From: CAMLHP01 sp035707845 | GTDB lineage: Bacteria; Gemmatimonadota; Gemmatimonadetes; Gemmatimonadales; GWC2-71-9 | DNA: 5,303 nucleotides | Direction of reading: 5' to 3' | Assembly: GCA_035707845.1 (NCBI GenBank) | Contig: DASSTP010000141.1 | Coordinates: 1 to 5,303 of the forward strand | Shown: positions 1 through 5,006 of the stretch, one piece after another | How positions within the stretch are numbered: position 1 is the first letter of the stretch | How the letters are laid out: the number at the start of each line of letters is the position of its first letter | The notes under the pieces: model-generated | Told to the model about the DNA's origin: nothing | Database searches by the model: none | What the model saw: only the letters and a program-made list of their open reading frames with translations | Made by a program: the position numbers and the translations under genes

Positions 1-56
1 GGCGGGAAGGCGGGAAGGCGGGAAGGCGGGAAGGCGGGAAGACGGGAAGACGGGAC
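1..56 (+). repeat. 8-bp G-rich tandem array (GCGGGAAG family)
   Basis: Seven or so consecutive units of an octamer: GCGGGAAG about five times, then ACGGGAAG and ACGGGACG. The array starts at or before the window edge. Seven GGG tracts recur every 8 bases with 5-base spacers, which fits the G3-N1-7 pattern of potential G-quadruplexes on the + strand. The same unit family recurs in the opposite orientation at 899-930. The inference is a slippage-prone array, likely variable between strains. It is not a CRISPR, because there are no spacers. Confidence 0.9.
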
Positions 57-59
57 GAC

Positions 60-141
60 GGTCAACGCGTCATTGCGAGGCTTCCGCAGGAAGGCGAAGC
101 AATCGGGTCGCTGACGCGCCGTTGACCGTTGACCGTCGACC
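60..141 (+). repeat. REP-like dispersed element, copy 1 (extended)
   Basis: The core, 70-104, runs TCATTGCGAG, then an apical hairpin (CTTCC-GCA-GGAAG, 81-93), then CGAAGCAATC. The bases ATTGC (72-76) and GCAAT (99-103) can pair as an outer stem. The core sits inside a larger imperfect palindrome: 58-72 is the reverse complement of 112-129 apart from a 3-base insertion. On the right it runs into 7-bp repeats (GTTGACC twice, then GTCGACC, 121-141). Copy 2 at 3272-3342 shares these flanks in the opposite orientation. No transposase gene is adjacent. A structured intergenic repeat, mobilised in trans or once mobile, is the best reading. Confidence 0.75.
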
Positions 142-148
142 TCTCATC

Positions 149-168
149 GAGCCGCCGAGCCGCCGAGC
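149..168 (+). repeat. short 8-bp repeat GAGCCGCC (2.5 copies)
   Basis: GAGCCGCC occurs twice in a row at 149-164, followed by GAGC. It lies between the REP-like element and the Uma2 gene, in DNA that an over-extended ORF would translate. Together with the 7-bp repeats just before it, this suggests that 121-227 is non-coding. Confidence 0.6.
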
Positions 169-272
169 ATCATTCTGCGCCGTCGTGCATTGATGCGGTA
201 ACGCACGTCATAGCCAGGGTCCGCATCATGGGAGATGTTCACTTGCCCCCTCCTCGCCGCCGAGCGTACCGT

Positions 273-854
273 ATGGGCATGCCAAGAAGTGCTGGACGCG
301 AGACGCGAGACGCGAGGCGCTGGACCCGGGACGCCGTGCTCGCGCTGCCGGACGACGGCCAGCGCTACGAGCTCGTGGACGGCGAGCTGCTGGTGACCCC
401 GAGCCCCCGAGGCGTCCATCAGCGTGCCGTGCTTGCGCTGGCACTGGTGCTGGGGCCATGGATCCGGCAGCATGAGATCGGTGCGCTGGCGCTGTCACCT
501 GCGGATCTGGATTTCGGTGGCGGGCAGCTGCTCCAGCCCGATCTCTTTGTGGGCGCCATGCGCAACGGGCAGGAGCCCGTGGAGTGGGAAGATTTTGGTG
601 TCCCCATCCTTGTGATCGAAGTCCTGTCTACCGCGACGGCTCGGTATGATCGAGTGGTGAAGCGGCGATGGTACCAGCGAGCGGGTGTGCCGGCCTACTG
701 GGTGGTCGATCTGGATGCCCGTATCGTCGAGGTGTGGACGCCTGACGCGGAAACGCCGACCATTGCCGTCGATTCTCTCTCGTGGCAGCCGGATCCCGCA
801 CAGGAGCCGCTGGTAATCGGGTTACGGGAACTGTTTGAACAGATCTCGGCATGA
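273..854 (+). CDS. Uma2 family PD-(D/E)XK nuclease-fold protein
   Basis: A protein of 193 aa from ATG 273, close to the usual 185-195 aa of Uma2 (DUF820) proteins. Numbered from the alternative ATG at 279, it shows the family landmarks in order: a WT..AVLALPDDGQRYELVDGEL opening with Glu31, a TPSP segment then His47, QPDLFV with Asp88, IEVLS with Glu114, then YDRVVKRRWYQ with Lys128 and GVPAYWVVD. These match the PD-(D/E)XK core in the form typical of Uma2, where the usual ExK lysine is replaced and a downstream Lys is present. The biological role of the family is unknown; nuclease activity is inferred from fold only. The start is uncertain. The frame stays open to TTG 129, but that stretch is made of repeats. 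ATG 228 has a possible AGGG ribosome site 8 bases upstream. I prefer 273 or 279 because the protein then begins as relatives do. It is convergent with the GWxTD gene and has no obvious partner. Confidence 0.88.
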   Translation: MGMPRSAGRETRDARRWTRDAVLALPDDGQRYELVDGELLVTPSPRGVHQRAVLALALVLGPWIRQHEIGALALSPADLDFGGGQLLQPDLFVGAMRNGQEPVEWEDFGVPILVIEVLSTATARYDRVVKRRWYQRAGVPAYWVVDLDARIVEVWTPDAETPTIAVDSLSWQPDPAQEPLVIGLRELFEQISA

Positions 855-867
855 GACGGAATGCAGG

Positions 868-884
868 GGGTCGAGGCTCGAGGG
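868..884 (+). repeat. 17-bp G-rich repeat after the Uma2 stop
   Basis: The sequence GGGTCGAGGCTCGAGGG lies 14 bases after the Uma2 stop codon. Its near copy (16 of 17 bases) lies on the minus strand at 4992-4976, downstream of the serine hydrolase stop. In both cases the G-rich strand is the sense strand of the gene just ended. It has a TCGAG half-palindrome but no U-tract, so it is not a classic intrinsic terminator. Confidence 0.6.
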
Positions 885-898
885 CCGCCCCGCGACCC

Positions 899-930
899 CT
901 TCCCGTCCTCCCGCCTTCCCGTCTTCCCGC
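899..930 (-). repeat. 8-bp tandem array abutting the GWxTD stop codon
   Basis: Read on the minus strand, four units follow the TAG stop at 933-931 with no spacer: GCGGGAAG, ACGGGAAG, GCGGGAGG, ACGGGAAG. This is the same unit family as the array at 1-56 but inverted relative to it. Four GGG tracts spaced by 5 bases make a canonical potential G-quadruplex in the transcript of the GWxTD gene. No hairpin with a T-run is visible in the convergent gap 855-930, so the array may be the only 3'-end structure here. Confidence 0.85.
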
Positions 931-3168
931 CTATCGCCTCACATTCAGATATCTCGACTGCACCGCCGTCTTGCCCGTCCCCTGCTCCGTCACCGTCACG
1001 GTCACTTGATATTGGCCCGGCTCCAGCTTGTCGAGCCCGATGCTCCGCCGCGTTCGTACCAGCGAACCGTGTGCCTTCTCGTTGAACGTCAAGCGCACCG
1101 TTCCCTTGGCATCGCCATAGACGCCCTTCACCTCGATATCAGTCTGGTAGGTGCTGTCCGGCACGGCACCATGAAGCTCGTAGTATAGCTCCGCGGCGCC
1201 ATTCGGCGGGAAGGCATCGAGCGGGTTGAGCGGCACTGGGCCAGCGGCACTTTGCCAGGTGAGCCCAGCACCTTCACGCCCCAGCACGAGGTCGCTCAGG
1301 GCGAGCGAATCGCTTCCTGGTATGAAGAGTCCGTTTCTGCCGATGGCGCCACCGACCTCCCGCCCATTCTCACTGACCACCAGGCGCACGTTCCAACGCC
1401 CAGGCGACAAGGGCAGCTCCTCCAACCCAAAGAGGAATTCTCCCTTGGTCAATTCGTGCTCAGCACGGAAATGGCGCGTCGTGTCCAGCCTGGCAATCCT
1501 GCCACGGGCGTCCGTTGCGATCAGCCGAAGGGCGATGGGATAGCCAGCACCGCCGCCGGTAAGTGATAGTGCTTTCAGCTTCTCGCCTGGGAGGGCGAAG
1601 ACGATGAGCGCCCGGCCCGGCTGGCCGGTGGCAAAGAATTGGGCTTCGGGCGCAAGCTGGTGCTCGAAACGAGGTGGGAAACCGTCAGTCGCCAAACCGG
1701 CGGCAAGATCGTGCTGGACATCTCGTATCAGCACTGGCGAAACGATCAGATAATGAGCGTCGAGCGCCATGAGGCCGTCAAAGGAGATCGGCCAGGAGAC
1801 AAGGAGGCAGTAGGTTGTACACTTGAAACTCAGAACCAGCCGGCCGTTATCCGGTGTGTCGTAACCCCACGAGAGTGGTGTCGCCTCACCCGGCTTTCCA
1901 GGAGACTGGACCACACCCTCTGGCTCCCCATGCCGCATGTAGATCAGCGCACGGTCATCGAGGAATTCGCTTGAACCAGCGGCGACGTTGAGGTAGGAAT
2001 GCTGCATCAGCTCTGCCGGGCTGATGGGCTGCTTCGTTCCCAATGCCAGGGATTGATTGAGGTCTTCCACGGCAAACCTGTCAAAATTGCGCGTGATATC
2101 GGGCAGCTGGCTTGGGTTACGGCTAGTCAGCGGCATGCGCAGTGCGAGTGCCACCTTTGTCGCCTGCTGTGGCGCCATGAAGTGCGCGTGCACGTATACC
2201 CATCGCCGCACGTGTTCCGTGAGCCGCTCGTTGGGACTCCGCAATTCCTCCGCATCTCGCTTGGCCCAGAACGCCTTGAGCCAGTGACTTACGCTGTCCG
2301 AGGCCAATGAGTCATACGCCTCGAGTTCCACGGGCGAAGCCACCCAGGCGATATCGCGCCGATACTCCGCCTTTCCTTCGCCAGTTCCAGCATGCGTGGC
2401 TCCGCGCAAGTACATCGGTGCCGCAGCTGCCGTGTCGCCTGAAGCCAGGAGCGAACGGGCTTGCTCGATGAATGCTACAGCGGAGTCACCACCGGCGGCG
2501 AGATAATTGCGAAAAGCCGAAAGCGCCGAATCTGGATGCTCCAAGGAGCGTTGCATCCGGGCGAATACCAGCCATGGCTGGGGGCCAGCCCCACTTGAGC
2601 CCACCGAACGGCGAATGGCTCGCACCACCTCATCGTTGACCGCGGGATCGGTGGTACTCGTGAGCCGTTCGGCGAGGAGTTTCGCGGCGGGTGCGAACGT
2701 TGAATCCGCTTCCAGCGCTTTGCCGAGGGCATGAATCGCGGCGTCCCGGTAGTACAAACCGGCCGGCTGGTGCATGGAGGGCTTGACAGTGTAGCCGCCG
2801 CGCTCAAGTGCCAAGTCCGCCAGCGCCAAGCCGTACCATGGCCAAGGCCAGTTCTCCGGCGCTCGATAGATCGCTTCGTCAAAGGCGGCTTGGGCGGCGT
2901 CGAGGTCTTCACGCCCCCCATGAGCTCGTGCCGAACCCAGCAGGAGCAGTCCACGCCTCATCTCGCTGAGCGACGCTGGGCTGCCGGATGCCGGGAGCAG
3001 TGTCGGCTCTGGTCCGCTCGGCACGAGCAGAGCGGTGGTGTCTAGCAATCGCGACGCGAGCTGCGCGAGCGCCGCGCGATCGGCGGTGACCTGCGCGATG
3101 GCGCGACTGCTGAGAATGGCGAATCCTGCCAGGGCGCAGAACAGGGCGCGCCGGGCGAGAACGAGCAT
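931..3168 (-). CDS. Secreted GWxTD-type protein with TPR-like N-terminal region
   Basis: 745 aa. Residues 1-26 form a Sec signal peptide: Arg-Arg, a hydrophobic core, then AIA before Gln26, with no lipobox Cys. Residues of about 70-260 are Ala/Leu-rich helical repeats resembling TPRs (for example 73-101, 139-165, 198-256). Residues 291-420 resemble the GWxTD domain: HWLKAFWAKRDAEELRSPNE, then a VRRWVYVHAHF helix, then DDRALIYMRHGEPEGVV at 404-420, the family's 'DRGxIYIxxGxPD' block. The namesake GWxTD residues are replaced by EFLDDR. The C-terminal part (about 510-745) is predicted beta-rich, ending in LEPGQYQVTVTV and SRYLNVRR. The family is known from Gemmatimonadota, Acidobacteria and Bacteroidetes-like genomes, and its function is unknown. 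The start is well supported: AGGAG lies 5 bases upstream. The stop codon runs straight into an octamer array. The exported location is inferred from the signal. Confidence 0.85.
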   Translation of the reverse strand: MLVLARRALFCALAGFAILSSRAIAQVTADRAALAQLASRLLDTTALLVPSGPEPTLLPASGSPASLSEMRRGLLLLGSARAHGGREDLDAAQAAFDEAIYRAPENWPWPWYGLALADLALERGGYTVKPSMHQPAGLYYRDAAIHALGKALEADSTFAPAAKLLAERLTSTTDPAVNDEVVRAIRRSVGSSGAGPQPWLVFARMQRSLEHPDSALSAFRNYLAAGGDSAVAFIEQARSLLASGDTAAAAPMYLRGATHAGTGEGKAEYRRDIAWVASPVELEAYDSLASDSVSHWLKAFWAKRDAEELRSPNERLTEHVRRWVYVHAHFMAPQQATKVALALRMPLTSRNPSQLPDITRNFDRFAVEDLNQSLALGTKQPISPAELMQHSYLNVAAGSSEFLDDRALIYMRHGEPEGVVQSPGKPGEATPLSWGYDTPDNGRLVLSFKCTTYCLLVSWPISFDGLMALDAHYLIVSPVLIRDVQHDLAAGLATDGFPPRFEHQLAPEAQFFATGQPGRALIVFALPGEKLKALSLTGGGAGYPIALRLIATDARGRIARLDTTRHFRAEHELTKGEFLFGLEELPLSPGRWNVRLVVSENGREVGGAIGRNGLFIPGSDSLALSDLVLGREGAGLTWQSAAGPVPLNPLDAFPPNGAAELYYELHGAVPDSTYQTDIEVKGVYGDAKGTVRLTFNEKAHGSLVRTRRSIGLDKLEPGQYQVTVTVTEQGTGKTAVQSRYLNVRR

Positions 3169-3173
3169 CAGAT

Positions 3174-3178
3174 CTCCT
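3174..3178 (-). promoter_or_regulatory. Shine-Dalgarno AGGAG of the GWxTD gene
   Basis: On the minus strand the order is AGGAG, five bases (ATCTG), then ATG at 3168-3166. This is the only strong ribosome-binding site I can see in the window and it fixes the start of the 745-aa protein just before its signal peptide. Confidence 0.8.
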
Positions 3179-3180
3179 CA

Positions 3181-3190
3181 GTGATATCAC
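3181..3190. promoter_or_regulatory. 10-bp palindrome upstream of the GWxTD ribosome site
   Basis: GTGATATCAC is a perfect inverted repeat two bases upstream of the AGGAG. Its place in the 5' leader would suit an operator, but a 10-bp palindrome is expected several times by chance in 5 kb, and no convincing -35/-10 pair is visible beside it. Treat it as a candidate only. Confidence 0.2.
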
Positions 3191-3200
3191 AAGGTGGAGC

Positions 3201-3259
3201 AGATGGGCGGGAGGGGCAAGACGGGACCGATGGGTCAGACGGGCCAGATGGGCAGGGGG
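3201..3259 (+). repeat. Degenerate 9-bp G-rich repeat block
   Basis: Units of the form A(C/T)GGG(N)CAG repeat with GGG tracts starting at 3223, 3232, 3241 and 3250, a strict 9-base period. Looser GGG runs flank them (3205-3216 and 3255-3259). The block could form a G-quadruplex on the + strand, that is, antisense to the GWxTD gene whose 5' leader it borders. It is distinct in period from the 8-bp arrays elsewhere. Confidence 0.6.
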
Positions 3260-3271
3260 TCGGCAGTCGAT

Positions 3272-3342
3272 GGTCGACGGTGCGTTGGCGGCCCGATTGC
3301 TTCGTCGCACCCGTCGGGTGCTTCTCGCAATGAAGCGTCACC
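3272..3342 (-). repeat. REP-like dispersed element, copy 2 (extended)
   Basis: Read on the minus strand, the core (3333-3295) is TCATTGCGAG, AA, a perfect hairpin GCACCC-GAC-GGGTGC (3321-3307), GA, CGAAGCAATCGGG. Its right side continues CCGCC.ACGC.CCG into GTCGACC-type 7-mers, matching the right flank of copy 1, and its left side shares a GGT.A.CGC motif with copy 1. It lies in the gap between the fucosidase stop and the GWxTD start, inverted relative to copy 1. Confidence 0.75.
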
Positions 3343-3354
3343 TTAGCTTCGATC

Positions 3355-3402
3355 GTCCAGCCGTCCAGCCGTCCAGCCGTCCAGCCGTCCAGCCGTCCAG
3401 CC
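3355..3402. repeat. Six perfect GTCCAGCC tandem units after the fucosidase stop
   Basis: GTCCAGCC occurs six times without a mismatch (GGCTGGAC on the minus strand), followed by a partial unit GTCTAG that contains the fucosidase TAG stop. The perfect identity of the units suggests recent expansion or active homogenisation, so copy number probably varies between relatives. One minus-strand frame reads the array as an open octapeptide repeat, but this has no start signal and is not a gene. Confidence 0.92.
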
Positions 3403-3404
3403 GT

Positions 3405-4742
3405 CTAGTACAGCCCAACCCTCCCGAACACCGGATTTCCCACCGCCTCCTCCACCACCACCCGCACACGATCCGTCCGCATCGGCATCACCCGATCGAG
3501 CTTTCGGTGTCCGATGGTGGTGCCACGCGATATCATGGCCCAGCGGCCGCCGCTCCACGCGTCGACGCGATAGCCCGCGATCGTCTGTCCGTGCTCGATC
3601 GCCTCGCGCAGGTCCACCACATCGAACTGCGCCGGCTCGGGAAGCGTGAGGGTCACACCGCGCAATGATTTCGAGACTCGCGCTCCTGCGGCGAGATCGG
3701 TCGCGAACATCGCATCGAGCCTGTCTCCGAAAGCACTCAGCTGGGCAACGTCTGCATCATGCAGCAGGCCATCCCGTGTGGGCGGGACATTGAGCAGCAG
3801 GTTGGCGTTTCGCCCCACCGACATGAAATAGAGCTCGACCAGTTCATCAGCGGTCTTCACCTTCCCATTCTCCGCCTCGTGCCAGAACCACCCGGGCCGG
3901 ATCGAGACATCCGCCTCGCCCGGACGCCAGACACTGCCGGCCGGATCGCCGTGCTGCAGCATGGCCTCAACCGCCGGACCCGACACGCCGGGATAGGGAA
4001 CAGTCTCGGGATTCACGGTGCACCAGTTGGGATCGCCCGCAGTGCCCTTCTCGTTCCCGATCCAGCGCACGTCCGGACCCGAATCAGAGAACATCACCGC
4101 CTCGGGTTGCAGCTTTCTCACCGTGCGATGAATCCGCTCCCAGTCATAGACCTGGTGCTTGCCGTTGGATCCCTCGCCGTTGGCGCCGTCAAACCAGACT
4201 TCCGTGATCGGGCCATACCGTGTGAGCAACTCGGTGAGCTGGGCAATGTAGAAGTCGTTGTACCGACGCGAATCCCCGTAGCTCGACTCGTGCCGGTCCC
4301 AGGGCGAGAGATACAGTCCGGCGCCCAGTCCTTCCGCTCGGCACGCGTCGGTAAACTCACGCACTACGTCGCCCCTGCCCTCTTGCCACGGGCTCGACGC
4401 CACACTGTGCGTCGTCACTGCGCTGGGCCAGAGGCAGAATCCGTCGTGATGCTTTGCGGTGAGGATGAGCGAGTTGAAGCCGGCTCGCTTTGCGCTCCGC
4501 GCCCACTGCCGAGCGTCGAGCGCCGAGGGATTGAAGAGCGACGGGCTCTCGGTCCCGTCGCCCCACTCACGATCCGTGAAGGTGTTGATCCCGAAGTGCA
4601 GGAACAGCGCCCGCTCGGCGCGCTGGTATCTGAGCTGCGCCGCGGTGGGCCGAGGCCGCATGCGAGGCAACCGCGGCAGGAAAAGGCTCGCGCCGGCGGT
4701 GGCGGATGTAGTGATGAATGTGCGGCGTCCAATGGACGGCAT
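3405..4742 (-). CDS. Tat-exported alpha-L-fucosidase, GH29 family
   Basis: 445 aa from ATG 4742 (MPSIGRR). Residues 6-27 look like a twin-arginine signal (RRTFITTSATAGASLFLP), predicting a periplasmic or surface enzyme. The catalytic barrel covers about 35-345: LFLHFGINTF with His49, LTAKHHDGFCLW with His98-His99, EVWFDGANGEG with Asp185 as the GH29 nucleophile, RWIGNEKG with Glu231, DVSIRPGWFWH and LLLNVPPTRDGLL. Glu231 lies 46 residues after the nucleophile, a spacing like that of the acid/base in characterised GH29-B enzymes. This is an inference. Residues of about 355-445 form a beta-sandwich resembling the F5/8-type C-terminal domain of that subfamily. The reaction is removal of alpha-linked L-fucose from glycans, possibly with 1,3/1,4 preference if GH29-B. 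The frame is open up to TTG 4796, and ATG 4769 is possible, but that codon lies inside the upstream repeat element and none has a clear ribosome site. The stop lies in the last, mutated unit of a tandem array. Confidence 0.93.
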   Translation of the reverse strand: MPSIGRRTFITTSATAGASLFLPRLPRMRPRPTAAQLRYQRAERALFLHFGINTFTDREWGDGTESPSLFNPSALDARQWARSAKRAGFNSLILTAKHHDGFCLWPSAVTTHSVASSPWQEGRGDVVREFTDACRAEGLGAGLYLSPWDRHESSYGDSRRYNDFYIAQLTELLTRYGPITEVWFDGANGEGSNGKHQVYDWERIHRTVRKLQPEAVMFSDSGPDVRWIGNEKGTAGDPNWCTVNPETVPYPGVSGPAVEAMLQHGDPAGSVWRPGEADVSIRPGWFWHEAENGKVKTADELVELYFMSVGRNANLLLNVPPTRDGLLHDADVAQLSAFGDRLDAMFATDLAAGARVSKSLRGVTLTLPEPAQFDVVDLREAIEHGQTIAGYRVDAWSGGRWAMISRGTTIGHRKLDRVMPMRTDRVRVVVEEAVGNPVFGRVGLY

Positions 4743-4763
4743 GGTCGTGAGGTTCGTCCGGTC

Positions 4764-4956
4764 TGTCATTGCGAGGCAGCGCAGCTGCCGAAGCAACCTT
4801 GCAGCCCGACCGCGATCTTCCGGCGGAGTTCAGTCAAAATGTGAGAAATGAAGAAATCGGCACGCATCGGCCGAAAGATTGCTTTCGGGCTGCAAGGTTG
4901 CTTCGCACGCCTGCGGGCGACGCAGGCGTCGCCACTACGGCGCGCTCGCAATGACA
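4764..4956. repeat. 193-bp MITE-like element made of two opposed REP-like units
   Basis: Perfect 12-bp terminal inverted repeats TGTCATTGCGAG (4764-4775) and CTCGCAATGACA (4945-4956). Inside are REP-like copy 3 (4766-4798, + orientation, apex GCAGC-GCA-GCTGC) and copy 4 (4954-4896, minus orientation, with a 9-bp hairpin at 4907-4929, loop GGCGA). They are joined by long inverted arms: 4789-4809 is an exact reverse complement of 4885-4905, and 4812-4824 pairs with 4870-4882 with two wobble-compatible mismatches. The 45-base loop (4825-4869) contains a stretch of about 70 percent A+T. It has no coding capacity and I find no target-site duplication. Its left end reaches into the alternative fucosidase start codon (ATG 4769). 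Confidence 0.8.
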
Positions 4957-4975
4957 CACCCGGAGAGCTTCGATG

Positions 4976-5004
4976 CCCTTGAGCCTCGACCCTAGGCCCT
5001 CGAC
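4976..5004 (-). repeat. G-rich degenerate repeat after the serine hydrolase stop
   Basis: On the minus strand, starting two bases after the TGA stop, the sequence reads GGTCGAGGGCCTA, then GGGTCGAGGCTCAAGGG. The latter matches 868-884 at 16 of 17 bases. GGTCGAGG occurs twice within 20 bases, so this looks like a decayed tandem array analogous to those after the other genes. Confidence 0.5.
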
Positions 5005-5006
5005 CA

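Noticed and set aside
1..56. CRISPR array
   Set aside because: The units are 8 bp with no spacers, so these are simple tandem repeats; the same holds for 899-930 and 3355-3402.
129..272. N-terminal extension of the Uma2 protein to TTG 129
   Set aside because: The added residues come from REP-flanking heptamers and GAGCCGCC repeats, have no similarity to Uma2 N-termini, and there is no ribosome site before 129.
855..930. Intrinsic terminator between the convergent Uma2 and GWxTD genes
   Set aside because: No GC hairpin followed by a T-run is present on either strand; only G/C-rich repeats are seen.
3343..3558. Minus-strand open frame ending in octapeptide repeats (TAGRLDGW)
   Set aside because: The repeats are just the 8-bp array read in frame, and the upstream part is an out-of-frame shadow of the fucosidase C-terminus.
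4743..4796. Fucosidase start at TTG 4796
   Set aside because: The first nine codons (LRQLRCLA) are translation of the REP-like repeat; the Tat signal begins naturally at MPSIGRR from ATG 4742.
3759..4844. Long + strand open frame (361 codons) opposite the fucosidase gene
   Set aside because: It lies antisense to a clear GH29 enzyme with catalytic motifs; the product has no recognisable domain and is typical of the open antisense frames of high-GC genes.
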